Assembly: GCF_028331445.1 (NCBI RefSeq)
Contig: NZ_JAQMHX010000004.1
Coordinates: 393,811-457,810 of the forward strand
Length of the DNA: 64,000 nucleotides
From: Candidatus Phyllobacterium onerii
GTDB lineage: Bacteria > Pseudomonadota > Alphaproteobacteria > Rhizobiales > Rhizobiaceae
Direction of reading: 5' to 3'
The notes under the pieces are model-generated. The model saw only the letters and a program-made list of their open reading frames with translations. It made no database searches and was not told the origin of the DNA. Positions 40,407-49,311 of this stretch are shown here, in pieces; positions within the stretch are counted from its first letter, which is position 1, and every line of letters begins with the position of its first letter. Made by a program: the position numbers and the translations under genes.

Positions 40407-41738
40407 CTAGGCGGCCTGCCTGCCGATGCTGTAATATTCCAGGCCATGACGGGCGATGACCTTGGGATCATAAATATTCCGGCCATCGAAGACGACTGGC
40501 GTCGTAAGGGCGTCCTTCATGAGATCGAAGGATGGCGCCCGGAAGCTCTTCCATTCGGTTACGATCAGCAGGGCGTCGGCACCGCGCAACGCTGCTTCCT
40601 TGGTTCCGCAAAGTAGCAGGTCATCGCGTTGGCCGTAAATGCTCTGGCATTCCTGCATCGCCTCCGGATCAAAGGCCTGCACGCTGGCTCCCGCCTGCCA
40701 CAGGGCCTCCATCAGCGTGCGCGAAGGCGCTTCACGCATGTCGTCGGTGTTGGGTTTGAAAGCCAGGCCCCAAAGCGCAAAGACCTTGCCCTTCAGATTG
40801 CCCTTGAAATAGCGGTGGACTTTTTCGAACAGGATGGACTTCTGTGCATTGTTCCGCTCATCCACCGCCTTCAGCATCTTGGCATCGAAACTGATGCCTT
40901 CTGCTGTCTGGATCATGGCGCGGACGTCCTTCGGAAAGCACGACCCGCCATAGCCTATTCCCGGATAGATGAAGTCGTAGCCAATGCGTGGATCGCTGCC
41001 GATACCCTTGCGGACCTCCTCGATATCGGCACCGAGTCGCTCTGCCAGACCCGACATTTCATTCATGAAGCTGATCTTGGTCGCGAGGATGCAATTGGCT
41101 GCATATTTCGTGAATTCGGCGCTGCGCACATCCATGACAATCATTTTATCATGATTGCGGCTGAAGGGAGCGTAAAGCTCCCGCATCACCTTTTCCGTGT
41201 TGTCGCTGCTGGTTCCAATGATGATGCGGTCAGGCTTCATGCAATCCACCACCGCCGAACCTTCCTTGAGGAATTCCGGATTTGAGACGACATCGAAGTC
41301 CAGTTCTTCGCGCCCTCTCGCCTTGAGCACTTCCGCGATTTTCAGCCTTATCTTGTCGCAGGTTCCTACCGGCACCGTCGATTTGCTGACAACGATCTTT
41401 GGCGTCTCCATTTCGCGTCCGATCGCCTCTGCCACGGCCAGCACATATTTGAGGTCGGCGGATCCGTCTTCGGTGGGCGGCGTACCGACCGCACTCATCA
41501 GGATCTGGCCATGTTTGACTGCAGCTGCGACGTCCGTCGTGAACGTGATGCGGCCCGCTGCGTGATTCTCTCTGACGAGACTCTCGAGGCCTGGCTCGTA
41601 AATCGGGATCAACCCCTGATTCAACCGTTCTACCTTGTCAGCGTCGATATCGACGCACAAAACATTGTGCCCCACCTCAGCCAATACGGCGGCCTGTACG
41701 AGACCGACATAGCCGATTCCAAAAACTGTTAAATTCAT
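40407..41738 (-). CDS. ugd: UDP-glucose 6-dehydrogenase
   Basis: Oxidises UDP-glucose to UDP-glucuronic acid with two NAD. 443 residues: NAD site FGIGYVGLVQAAVLAEVGH, SKSTVPVGTCDKI, the catalytic Cys in YPGIGYGGSCFPKDVRAM, and FALWGLAFKPNTDDMREAPS. The ATG at 41738 gives the usual N-terminus. Standard succinoglycan has no uronic acid, so this gene in the locus implies a glucuronic-acid-containing product, unless UDP-GlcA is used elsewhere in the cell. Confidence 0.97.
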   Translation of the reverse strand: MNLTVFGIGYVGLVQAAVLAEVGHNVLCVDIDADKVERLNQGLIPIYEPGLESLVRENHAAGRITFTTDVAAAVKHGQILMSAVGTPPTEDGSADLKYVLAVAEAIGREMETPKIVVSKSTVPVGTCDKIRLKIAEVLKARGREELDFDVVSNPEFLKEGSAVVDCMKPDRIIIGTSSDNTEKVMRELYAPFSRNHDKMIVMDVRSAEFTKYAANCILATKISFMNEMSGLAERLGADIEEVRKGIGSDPRIGYDFIYPGIGYGGSCFPKDVRAMIQTAEGISFDAKMLKAVDERNNAQKSILFEKVHRYFKGNLKGKVFALWGLAFKPNTDDMREAPSRTLMEALWQAGASVQAFDPEAMQECQSIYGQRDDLLLCGTKEAALRGADALLIVTEWKSFRAPSFDLMKDALTTPVVFDGRNIYDPKVIARHGLEYYSIGRQAA

Positions 41739-41856
41739 TGGATTTGTTCCTGTGCAAAGACATCGGATCGGATCCGGATCCGGTAATACCAATCATTAAA
41801 ATCGCGGGCCATAAGGAATGCCCGCAACCAAGTTTCTGTAACTGTCATTGAGCTGT

Positions 41857-42534
41857 TCAGTAGCTGCCTCTGGCCATGCAAACGGCAGGCACAGTCTTGA
41901 TGATGATATGCAAGTCGAGTTTCAACGACCAGTTCTCGACATAGTGCCGATCGAACTCCACGCGGCTGTCGTAAGAAACGTCATTGCGCCCGCTTACCTG
42001 CCAAAGCCCTGTGAGGCCAGGGCGTGATTTGAGGTAGAACACTGCGGCGTTGCCGTAATTCTCAAGCTCGTCGTGCACGACTGGACGGGGTCCGACAATG
42101 CTCATGTGGCCTTGGAGAATGTTGATGATCTGTGGCAGTTCATCAAGGCTCAGCTTTCTCAATACAGCTCCGACGCGAGTGACACGCGGATCATCCTTGA
42201 GCTTGCGAGTGGCTTCCCATTCGGCCCTCGCATCCGGATTGGCTGCAAAATAGCTGGCCAGCACGCCATCGCCATCCGGAACCATCGTCCGGAATTTGAG
42301 GCAGTGGAAAATGCTGCCCCCCCGCCCAATCCGGCGGTGGCCATAAAATACCGACCCGCCATCGGACAACCTCACAAGAAGTCCAATAAGCAGGAACAGG
42401 GGACTAAGGGCAATGAGGCCTGCCAAGGCCCCAGCAATATCGAATCCACGCTTCAGGAATCCGCCCAAAGCAGGGTCGAAATCCGTATCAACGTGGGAAT
42501 AGCTCAAATCGGTCGATTTGACTGAATCGCTCAT
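41857..42534 (-). CDS. exoY: Undecaprenyl-phosphate sugar phosphotransferase ExoY
   Basis: Starts repeat-unit assembly by placing sugar-1-phosphate (galactose-1-phosphate in succinoglycan) on undecaprenyl phosphate. 225 residues, the ExoY length: one N-terminal membrane helix ([24 protein letters not shown]) and the polyprenyl-phosphate transferase core ([66 protein letters not shown]). A TGCAACGCAACA box lies 95 bases upstream. Confidence 0.95.
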   Translation of the reverse strand: MSDSVKSTDLSYSHVDTDFDPALGGFLKRGFDIAGALAGLIALSPLFLLIGLLVRLSDGGSVFYGHRRIGRGGSIFHCLKFRTMVPDGDGVLASYFAANPDARAEWEATRKLKDDPRVTRVGAVLRKLSLDELPQIINILQGHMSIVGPRPVVHDELENYGNAAVFYLKSRPGLTGLWQVSGRNDVSYDSRVEFDRHYVENWSLKLDLHIIIKTVPAVCMARGSY

Positions 42535-42628
42535 GGCACAACTCCGGGGGTCGGGTGATCTAATGGCTGATGCGACGGTATCAAACGGTACATCCAAGGC
42601 TATAGCCAAAGTTGCAACAAGAATATGG

Positions 42629-42640
42629 TGCAACGCAACA
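42629..42640 (+). promoter_or_regulatory. TGCRNYGCASMA-like box upstream of exoY
   Basis: TGCAACGCAACA, one mismatch to the consensus at the first base after the second GCA, 95-106 bases before exoY. Confidence 0.5.
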
Positions 42641-42896
42641 CAAAAAATTAACACGCGTGAAACACTAAGTGATGGCTAGAAATTGCCCATAAGTTGCCCA
42701 ATTTTTGACCTCTTCGACTATATTATACGCCTGTTAACTTGCAGACGTTTTGCCGACTATTATTCGCTATTTGCACTGTACTATGGCGGATTTGGCCATG
42801 TTTGCGCTTTAAGGCATGGTTCAGCACAAAATAGGCGTCTGATATAGGTCATGACGCGAATGCGGTAACTTTTTCGGGGCCGCAAACAGTGCGTTT

Positions 42897-42908
42897 TGCT
42901 GCACTGCA
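42897..42908 (-). promoter_or_regulatory. TGCRNYGCASMA box between exoQ and exoY
   Basis: TGCTGCACTGCA on the plus strand, i.e. TGCAGTGCAGCA on the minus strand; identical to the box before exoK. Confidence 0.5.
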
Positions 42909-42995
42909 CCAATCTCCACAATGCATAAAGAAGTGGCGGAGGAACGGGTTCCGCCCGTTCCATATCGCGCCTTTTTTCGATCGATCACGATATTG

Positions 42996-44246
42996 TTATG
43001 TCTGTAATTGCGTTGGTTGCATCATTTTGAACGGCGTGCGCTGAGGGATGGCGAGCAATCCTGCCGAATAATACAGGAGGAACGAACCGATCGTGTAAGG
43101 CTGTATGAAGTCGATCTCGAAGAACGAACGGATCAATAGCAGCAGTGCTATGCCGAACATCAGGTGTCCCTGCGGCGTATATCCTTCCGTCAACAGACGC
43201 CGCAGAAAACCGATCACCACACCCCCGAGGAGCAGGCTGATCAGAACAACGCCGACGTAGCCAAGTTCGACAAGCACTTCGATATAGGTATTGTGGAAAT
43301 GAAATCCGGTACGTGCCGGGATGTAGAACTCGGCCCACAATCGCTCGGCCTCGGAGAAGCCTTGTACCCAGTAGGCCTGATAGCCAATGCCCATAAGCGG
43401 GGCCTCGCGAGAAGCTCTGAACCCTTCTTGCCAAAGATAGGTACGTCCGGTGAGAGTGGAATTCTTGCCGAAAGCGCCGAGTACCAGATCAATGGCGCCG
43501 GCATTGATAGCCACGGCAACGAGCACCAACGCTACGGCAACACCGACCAGAAAAAACGACCGGCGGTGCTTCGGCGAAAATTTCAATACAACGCCGACGA
43601 TCAAGGTTGCGGTGAATATCGCAAGCGTTGCGATGACCGAGGTGGCCGAACTGGAGGCCACCAGGCAATAGGCAGACAGGAGGCCGCACACGACTGCGAT
43701 GCATCGCCATGTTTTGCTGGTTTGCAACACGAAGAAACTGGCGAAGGCGAAATAGACACCGAGGGACGCAAAGAAGCCAAGCTGGTTCTTGGACGCGAAC
43801 GCGCCGACGAAACTATAGGAACCGTCCAGCGCATCGTATTGGTATTGGCCAAAGCCAAGCGAATAAAGCAGGACCAGCGCGACACCCATGCTTACCCCGC
43901 TGGCAAAGGTTCGCGCGTCTATGATGCGGGATGCGATCAAGGCGCAGATTATCGTCGTCAAATATTGAATGCCGGCGCGCAGGGTGACTGGGGGCGCGGC
44001 CGACCATGAAAACGACATGCATGCGAAGAGGACGAAGGGCAATACCCAATAGAAACGTGCGTAGTTACCAATGACTTTTCGGTAGTCGACCAAAATCAGA
44101 GGCAACCACAGCCCGTAGAAAACAAGGATGGATAGAAAACCAAAGTTTGTCGAATAGGCAAAAACGAAGACCGATAAGCCTACGGCGAGCGTTCCGTACC
44201 AGAAATTCTTGCCTGGCTCGACGAGCAGGGATTTTGCAATTCTCAT
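42996..44246 (-). CDS. exoQ: Exopolysaccharide polymerase, ExoQ-like (Wzy/O-antigen ligase family)
   Basis: 416 residues, about 11-12 membrane helices, with a large periplasmic loop (GRTYLWQEGFRASREAPLMGIGYQAYWVQGFSEAERLWAEF...GFHFHNTYIEVLVELGYVG) holding the Wzy_C/O-antigen-ligase signature (R-T-x-L-W and H-N-x-Y-x-E). It would join succinoglycan-like repeat units into long chains. The start at 44246 begins just before the first helix; upstream in-frame sequence is not typical. Confidence 0.88.
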   Translation of the reverse strand: MRIAKSLLVEPGKNFWYGTLAVGLSVFVFAYSTNFGFLSILVFYGLWLPLILVDYRKVIGNYARFYWVLPFVLFACMSFSWSAAPPVTLRAGIQYLTTIICALIASRIIDARTFASGVSMGVALVLLYSLGFGQYQYDALDGSYSFVGAFASKNQLGFFASLGVYFAFASFFVLQTSKTWRCIAVVCGLLSAYCLVASSSATSVIATLAIFTATLIVGVVLKFSPKHRRSFFLVGVAVALVLVAVAINAGAIDLVLGAFGKNSTLTGRTYLWQEGFRASREAPLMGIGYQAYWVQGFSEAERLWAEFYIPARTGFHFHNTYIEVLVELGYVGVVLISLLLGGVVIGFLRRLLTEGYTPQGHLMFGIALLLLIRSFFEIDFIQPYTIGSFLLYYSAGLLAIPQRTPFKMMQPTQLQT

Positions 44247-44547
44247 CGTGACGTCCGTATGGGAGCATTGTGTTTTTCTCTTGGACGGATTTCCATTTTT
44301 TGGTCGTCCAGAGAATGATTTGAGCTCTATCGCTTCCTTAAATTCGATACGGGAAACTGGCACTATCGGCGGAATTTGTAAAATTCAAAAAAACCGCAGC
44401 TGTTTTCTAAAAGCGTCAGATGCAGGGGTTTTCGTTATCTGGCTTGACAGGATCGAAACCGGAAACAACCATTACGTAACAAGTTTTGTCTACGACTCTG
44501 GTACGTTGTCGAGGGCGCCTTTGCGTTCCGGGGAAATGGGGTGAAAG
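44247..44547. other. exoQ / hypothetical divergent intergenic region
   Basis: 301 bases with no gene, repeat copy or TGC-N3-GCA box that I can find; presumably promoters for exoQ (minus) and the 122-residue gene (plus). Confidence 0.5.
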
Positions 44548-44916
44548 ATGGCACTATTCCGCTTCCGGACAAGAAATCCCGAGAGAGATCGTCTGTCGGA
44601 TGCTACACGTTTCCTGAGTATCAAGCGGGCAATACGGGATGTCGTTGTCGAGACTGAACGTGAGCGCGACGGCTTTCGCCGCCGCTATGACGACGCTTCG
44701 GTCAATGCCGCATTTTCCTTCGAAAACATGGAAAACGAAGGCGAAACAGAAAAGGTGTCTGCGCAGGTGGATAATCTGACGCAGGCACTGACAAGGTTTT
44801 CCCAGCGCATCGATTTCCTGGAAAAACAGATGGCGTTCATGCAAGAAATGGACGAGGCCATAACGACGTTTGAGAATGCGAATGGCCTTGGCCGAGCGGA
44901 ACCGGAGTCTGATTGA
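44548..44916 (+). CDS. Hypothetical protein with coiled coil, 122 residues
   Basis: Soluble, strongly charged: basic N-terminus (FRFRTRNPERDR), middle ETERERDGFRRRYDDAS, and a heptad-like helix (~70-105, VDNLTQALTRFSQRIDFLEKQMAFMQEMDEAI). A good GGGTGAAAG site precedes the ATG. No family recognised. Location between exoQ and exoK suggests a role in, or control of, polysaccharide synthesis. Confidence 0.65.
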   Translation: MALFRFRTRNPERDRLSDATRFLSIKRAIRDVVVETERERDGFRRRYDDASVNAAFSFENMENEGETEKVSAQVDNLTQALTRFSQRIDFLEKQMAFMQEMDEAITTFENANGLGRAEPESD

Positions 44917-45075
44917 AGTCTCGCTTCCGATAGGGCGAATGCGTCCTTAAAAAGGCAAAGATTTCTGTGCCGAGATTGGCAACACTCGGTTAACTCATTG
45001 AATTTGAACTAGAAAGACATTGCTTTTTTCAGTTTTTTACGCGGTTGACAGCCGCCACGGCGCGTTGTGAAATGA

Positions 45076-45087
45076 TGCAGTGCAGCA
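45076..45087 (+). promoter_or_regulatory. TGCRNYGCASMA box upstream of exoK
   Basis: TGCAGTGCAGCA, exact match to consensus, 81-92 bases before the exoK ATG. Confidence 0.55.
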
Positions 45088-45167
45088 AAGATAATATGCA
45101 CTCTTAGGATTATGTCCAACTTCGGCTTCTTGCTGATGCGCCTTTTCCCATAAAGAAAGGAAGATCG

Positions 45168-45959
45168 ATGGTCGCCCCGATTTCATCCCGGATAGCACTC
45201 GCCAGCATGGCGCTTGGCCTTTGCTTGACACCCGTTCTCGCATTTGCCCAGGAGAAGCAGCCAGGAAAATCTTTCGTCGAAAACTTTGCCAGCCTGGACA
45301 AGAAGCGTTGGTACGTTTCGGATGGCTGGTCGAATGGCGCTCACCAGAATTGCACGTGGTCCAAGGGGCAGGTGGGTCTCAAGGACAACACCTTGACCCT
45401 CGGCTTTGCGCCTCAAAAAACCAAGGACCGCGACTATGTGTGCGGCGAGATCCAGACCAATGAGCGCTTCAGCTACGGTACCTATGAAGCACGCATCAAG
45501 GCCGCCGCGGGCTCAGGGCTCAACACCAGCTTTTTCGCCTATATCGGGCCCCAACAAAAGCAACCATGGGACGAAATCGACTTCGAGTTTCTTGGAAAGG
45601 ACCCCTCCAGGGTTCAGTTGAATACCTATGTCGCCGGAAAGGGCGGACACGAGAAACTGGTCGGGGTGCCTGGTGGCGCAGACAGCAAGTATAATGACTA
45701 TGCCTTCGTTTGGGAAAAGGATCGCCTGCGCTACTATGTGAATGGTCAATTGGTGCACACCGTCACCGATCCTTCGGCTCTGCCCACCCACCCGCAGAAG
45801 ATATTCTTGAGCCTTTGGGCCAGCGACAAGATGAAGTCCTGGCTTGGAGCATTCAGTATGCCCAGCGCACCCGTTTCAGCCGAGTTTGGCCGCGTTGCGT
45901 TTACTGCACTGGGTGAGGCTTGCCAGTTCCCTGAATCAGTTGCGTGCTCGCTGGATTAA
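45168..45959 (+). CDS. exoK: Secreted endo-beta-1,3-1,4-glycanase ExoK (GH16)
   Basis: 263 residues with a signal peptide (MVAPISSRIALASMALGLCLTPVLAFAQ) and a GH16 domain. The catalytic signature E-I-D-x-x-x-E reads WDEIDFEFLG (~residues 139-148); GLNTSFFAYIG and DYAFVWEKDRLRYYVNGQLVHT flank the cleft. In Sinorhizobium ExoK cuts nascent succinoglycan to low molecular weight. Its presence implies a beta-1,3/1,4-glucan-type backbone in the polymer. Confidence 0.95.
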   Translation: MVAPISSRIALASMALGLCLTPVLAFAQEKQPGKSFVENFASLDKKRWYVSDGWSNGAHQNCTWSKGQVGLKDNTLTLGFAPQKTKDRDYVCGEIQTNERFSYGTYEARIKAAAGSGLNTSFFAYIGPQQKQPWDEIDFEFLGKDPSRVQLNTYVAGKGGHEKLVGVPGGADSKYNDYAFVWEKDRLRYYVNGQLVHTVTDPSALPTHPQKIFLSLWASDKMKSWLGAFSMPSAPVSAEFGRVAFTALGEACQFPESVACSLD

Positions 45960-46045
45960 TTTTTTCGATGGCAACATATCTACGCCCAATTCATTACGAT
46001 AATGCCGCAGGGCTCATTATGGAACTTGCTGCAGTGAAGCAAAAA

Positions 46046-46057
46046 TGTTGCACTGCA
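46046..46057 (-). promoter_or_regulatory. TGCRNYGCASMA-like box upstream of exoL
   Basis: TGTTGCACTGCA on the plus strand (TGCAGTGCAACA on minus), 50-61 bases before exoL. A degenerate second copy, TGCAGTGAAGCA, lies at 46030-46041. Confidence 0.5.
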
Positions 46058-46106
46058 GTAAAAGCCATACTAAGTTCCCTATGCAGATCAATTGTGGGAT
46101 GACCTC

Positions 46107-47282
46107 ATGCTGCATGTCCTGTACCTCGTGCATGATCTGTCCGACCCTGCGGTCCGGCGCCGCGTGATCATGATGCAAGCCGGCGGCGCGACCGTCTCTG
46201 TTGCCGGTTTCACACGAAGCCGCGAACCGATTAGCGTGATTGCGTCAGTCGTTCCGATCGATCTAGGCAGAACGAGTGACGGCAAGTTTACCCAACGCGT
46301 CGCCGCTGTTGCACGCGCCGCGTTGACGCTCGGCTCGATGCTCAAGGGTGTTGCCCGACCGGACCTGATCATCGGACGCAACCTGGAAATGCTGGCGCTC
46401 GCCAATCGGGCGAAGGCTTTCTTTTCCGGTGACGTGCCAATTGTCTACGAATGCCTTGATATTCATCGGCTGCTTTTGCGCCGGGATATGGCAGGTAAGG
46501 CGCTGCGCTTCGTGGAACGAACGCTCAGCAACAATGCACAGCTTCTGGTCACGTCTTCGCCCGCATTCGTCAGGCAATATTTCGCACCCTTTGGCCAGAT
46601 CAACTTGCCGGTCGAAGTGGTGGAGAACAAGGTTCTGGAACTCGGGCCTCAGGAAACGGAGGCCATAGACCGCGCGGGCAAGTCCAAGGACGAGCCTTGG
46701 AAGATTGGTTGGTTTGGTGCCTTGCGCTGCCGAACTTCGCTGGAGCTCCTGTCAGCGTTCTCGCGCAAGATGGAGGGCCGCGTTGAAATCGTTCTGAGGG
46801 GTCGCCCCGCCTATTCGGAGTTCGATGATTTCGACCGCTTTGTCGCCGATGAACCCTTCATGCAATTCCACGGCGCCTATGCAAATCCGGAAGATCTGCA
46901 GAAGATCTATGACGAGGTGCATTTTTCATGGGCTATCGATTTCTACGAGGCCGGACAAAATTCCAACTGGCTTCTGCCGAACCGGCTTTATGAAGGATGT
47001 CGCTATGGCTCTGTGCCTATAGCGATGCAAGGCACCGAAACATCGCTGTTTTTGCAAGAACGCGGCATCGGTTTCTCATTGGGTGAACCGACGGTCGAGG
47101 CTCTTGCAGCCCTGTTCGATGAAATGGATACCGATCGTTACGAACGCGCCTGTGAAAAAATCAAAGCACAGGAACGTTCGACCTGGGTGTTCGACCAGAG
47201 CGATTGCCGCGCACTGGTGGAACGTCTTGGGCGACTCACGCGTGCAAACGAGCAGGGCGCCGTACTTCCGGTCGCAGCTTGA
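46107..47282 (+). CDS. exoL: Glycosyltransferase ExoL
   Basis: 391 residues, GT-B-like, starting MLHVLYLVHDLSDPAVRRRVIMMQAGGATVSVAGF and including VYECLDIHRLLL and the donor-side block WAIDFYEAGQNSNWLLPNRLYEGCRYGSVPIA. It matches the ExoL type rather than ordinary GT4 proteins. In succinoglycan ExoL adds the third sugar (beta-1,4 glucose). The position exoK-exoL-exoA is the same as in Sinorhizobium. ATG at 46107 after GGGATGA. Confidence 0.9.
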   Translation: MLHVLYLVHDLSDPAVRRRVIMMQAGGATVSVAGFTRSREPISVIASVVPIDLGRTSDGKFTQRVAAVARAALTLGSMLKGVARPDLIIGRNLEMLALANRAKAFFSGDVPIVYECLDIHRLLLRRDMAGKALRFVERTLSNNAQLLVTSSPAFVRQYFAPFGQINLPVEVVENKVLELGPQETEAIDRAGKSKDEPWKIGWFGALRCRTSLELLSAFSRKMEGRVEIVLRGRPAYSEFDDFDRFVADEPFMQFHGAYANPEDLQKIYDEVHFSWAIDFYEAGQNSNWLLPNRLYEGCRYGSVPIAMQGTETSLFLQERGIGFSLGEPTVEALAALFDEMDTDRYERACEKIKAQERSTWVFDQSDCRALVERLGRLTRANEQGAVLPVAA

Positions 47283-47332
47283 CCAGCCAGAATGCCGGAT
47301 CGGCAAAAATGAAAACAGGAGAAGTGACACCA

Positions 47333-48337
47333 ATGCCAAGTGCTACAAAAACGGATTTTGTCGGCCGTTGCATTGTTGTTGTGCCTTGCCTCAACGAGGC
47401 CGAGCACATTCGCGCGCTTCTTGAAAAACTGGGCGCCGAAGCTCGGCGTTTCGACTTGAAGATTATCGTTGCGGATGGCGGCAGCAGCGACGGAACGCAG
47501 CAGATCGTTGCGGAAATAATGCAGAACGATTCACGTGTCATTCTCCTGCACAATGAGAAACGCATCCAGAGCGCCGCAATCAATCTGGCGGTGGCGACCT
47601 ATGGCGACGGCCACGACTATCTCATCCGCATTGACGCGCATGGAAAATACCCGGACGATTATTGCGAAAAACTACTCAATGAAGCGGCAGCTACGGGAGC
47701 CGATTCCGTCGTGGTCGGCATGGCGACCGAGGGGTTCGGGACCTTTCAAAAGGCGACAGCCCTCGCCCAAAATTCCAAACTCGGTAATGGCGGCGCGCGG
47801 CATCGCCATGGCGCGAAAGGCCACTGGACCGATCACGGCCATCATGCCCTGATGCGTATTTCGATGTTCCGCGAGGTTGGCGGTTACGACGAGGGCTTCA
47901 CCCACAACGAGGACGCCGAGCTTGATTGCCGGCTGAAGGCTGCCGGTGCACGCATATGGATGACGGACAAGACCTTCATGGTCTACTATCCGCGGTCATC
48001 GGCATCGGCGCTGTTCAAGCAGTATCTCGGCTATGGGAGAGGCAGGGCAAAGAACCTCCTGAAACATCGGATGATTCCGAAGGTTCGTCAGGCGCTTCCC
48101 CTTATGGTCCTTCCCGTCGTAGCTGGCGTTTTTCTCGCTGCCCTCAACTGGTGGGCAGCGGTACCGGCTGTACTATGGATGACAATCTGCCTGGGCTATG
48201 GCGTGTGGCTGGCCGTCGGCGAACGTAATCCTTACGGTCCGTTGGCATCCGTATCAGCGATGATCATGCATCTCGCCTGGTCCACGGGTTTCTGGCTGCA
48301 ACTGTTCGATTCGCGCAGACGGGGGGATACGCCCTGA
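47333..48337 (+). CDS. exoA: Family 2 glycosyltransferase ExoA
   Basis: 334 residues. GT2 domain (CIVVVPCLNEAEHIRALLEKL, IIVADGGSSDGTQQIV, IRIDAHGKYP with the DxD-type motif, EDAELDCRLKAAG as catalytic base region, and a Q/R-rich helix SALFKQYLGYGRGRAK), then 2-3 C-terminal membrane helices. In succinoglycan ExoA adds the first glucose (beta-1,3) to galactose. The ATG at 47333 has AGGAG 12 bases upstream; ATG 47309 is the alternative. One-base overlap with exoM. Confidence 0.92.
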   Translation: MPSATKTDFVGRCIVVVPCLNEAEHIRALLEKLGAEARRFDLKIIVADGGSSDGTQQIVAEIMQNDSRVILLHNEKRIQSAAINLAVATYGDGHDYLIRIDAHGKYPDDYCEKLLNEAAATGADSVVVGMATEGFGTFQKATALAQNSKLGNGGARHRHGAKGHWTDHGHHALMRISMFREVGGYDEGFTHNEDAELDCRLKAAGARIWMTDKTFMVYYPRSSASALFKQYLGYGRGRAKNLLKHRMIPKVRQALPLMVLPVVAGVFLAALNWWAAVPAVLWMTICLGYGVWLAVGERNPYGPLASVSAMIMHLAWSTGFWLQLFDSRRRGDTP

Positions 48338-49311
48338 TGACCGGCTCGAGCAATCAATCCGGTGCAGGCGAGACCTGGATCGACATTTGTGTCTGTACAT
48401 ATCGTCGTGAGGAGCTGAGAGCCACCCTGCTATCGCTGGGCCAAATGACGTTGCCGGAAAAATGCCGCATACGCGTTGTCGTCGCCGACAATGATTTCGA
48501 GCCCAGCGCCAAAGACCGGGTTGCCAATGTTGCACCGGAACTTCCGTTTGAAGTGCGTTACATCCATAGCCCGGCAGCAAACATATCATTGGCTCGCAAT
48601 GCCTGCCTCGACGCCAGCACCGGCGACTATGTCGCCTTCATCGACGACGACGAAACGGCGTCGGAGGGTTGGATACAAGATCTGCTGACCACGGCACGCG
48701 ATACGAATGCCGATGCCGTGCTCGGACCCGTACAAGCATCGTACGCGAGCGATGCGCCACGCTGGATGAGCAAAGGTGATTTCCATTCAACGTTTCCGGT
48801 ATGGGTACGCGGGGAAATTCTCACCGGCTATACATGCAACGTCCTGTTGCGCCGCTCCTCGACATTCATCGGGAACCGGCGTTTCAGTTTGGCGCTGGGA
48901 CGAACCGGCGGTGAAGACACACAATATTTCACGGAAATTCACGAAGCGGGCGGCAGGATTTCATATGCCCCTCAAGCCTGGGTTTTCGAACCGGTGCCAC
49001 AGGGCCGGGCCAAATTTTTGTGGCTTTGCAAGCGGCGCTTCCGGGTCGGTCAGACGCATGGGCGGATGCTCAGGAGTGGATCAACCGGCATGAAACGCGC
49101 CGCGCAGATAGTGCTTGCGGGTGCAAAGGCGGCTTTTTGCGTGTCTATGGCACTCGTGACGGCCTTTTCTGCTACCCGGCGCAACCGATGGTTCCTGCGC
49201 GGCATTATGCATGTGGGTGTCGTCAGCGGCCTGATAGGCATCCGCGAGATCGAGCAATATGGAGAGGTAGCGATGGTGCCAGCGAGGAGAGATAAATCCC
49301 GTGCAGCCTGA
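48337..49311 (+). CDS. exoM: Family 2 glycosyltransferase ExoM
   Basis: 324 residues: GT2 domain with DICVCTYRREELRATLLSL, VVVADNDFEPS, AANISLARNACLDASTGDYVAFIDDDETAS (metal-binding DDD) and GGEDTQYFTEIHEAGG; one or two C-terminal hydrophobic helices. ExoM adds the fourth sugar (beta-1,4 glucose) of the succinoglycan unit. The order exoA-exoM-exoO is conserved and the start shares bases with the exoA stop (TGATG). Confidence 0.92.
   Translation: MTGSSNQSGAGETWIDICVCTYRREELRATLLSLGQMTLPEKCRIRVVVADNDFEPSAKDRVANVAPELPFEVRYIHSPAANISLARNACLDASTGDYVAFIDDDETASEGWIQDLLTTARDTNADAVLGPVQASYASDAPRWMSKGDFHSTFPVWVRGEILTGYTCNVLLRRSSTFIGNRRFSLALGRTGGEDTQYFTEIHEAGGRISYAPQAWVFEPVPQGRAKFLWLCKRRFRVGQTHGRMLRSGSTGMKRAAQIVLAGAKAAFCVSMALVTAFSATRRNRWFLRGIMHVGVVSGLIGIREIEQYGEVAMVPARRDKSRAA

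Larger units (their letters stand above)
42535..42995. other. exoQ-exoY intergenic regulatory region
   Basis: 461 bases without a gene. It holds two TGC-N3-GCA boxes (42629-42640 and 42897-42908) and a perfect 8-base-pair hairpin at 42941-42961 (GGAACGGG/CCCGTTCC) just after exoQ that may stop or stabilise exoQ transcripts, though it lacks a clear U run on the minus strand. Confidence 0.6.

Noticed and set aside
42771..42780. TTGCACTGTA as a further TGC-N3-GCA box
   Set aside because: The second TGC is changed to TAC on the reverse strand, so symmetry is lost.
42941..42961. Strong hairpin as a rho-independent terminator of exoQ
   Set aside because: The stem is perfect but no U run follows on the minus strand, so it is mentioned only within the intergenic region entry.
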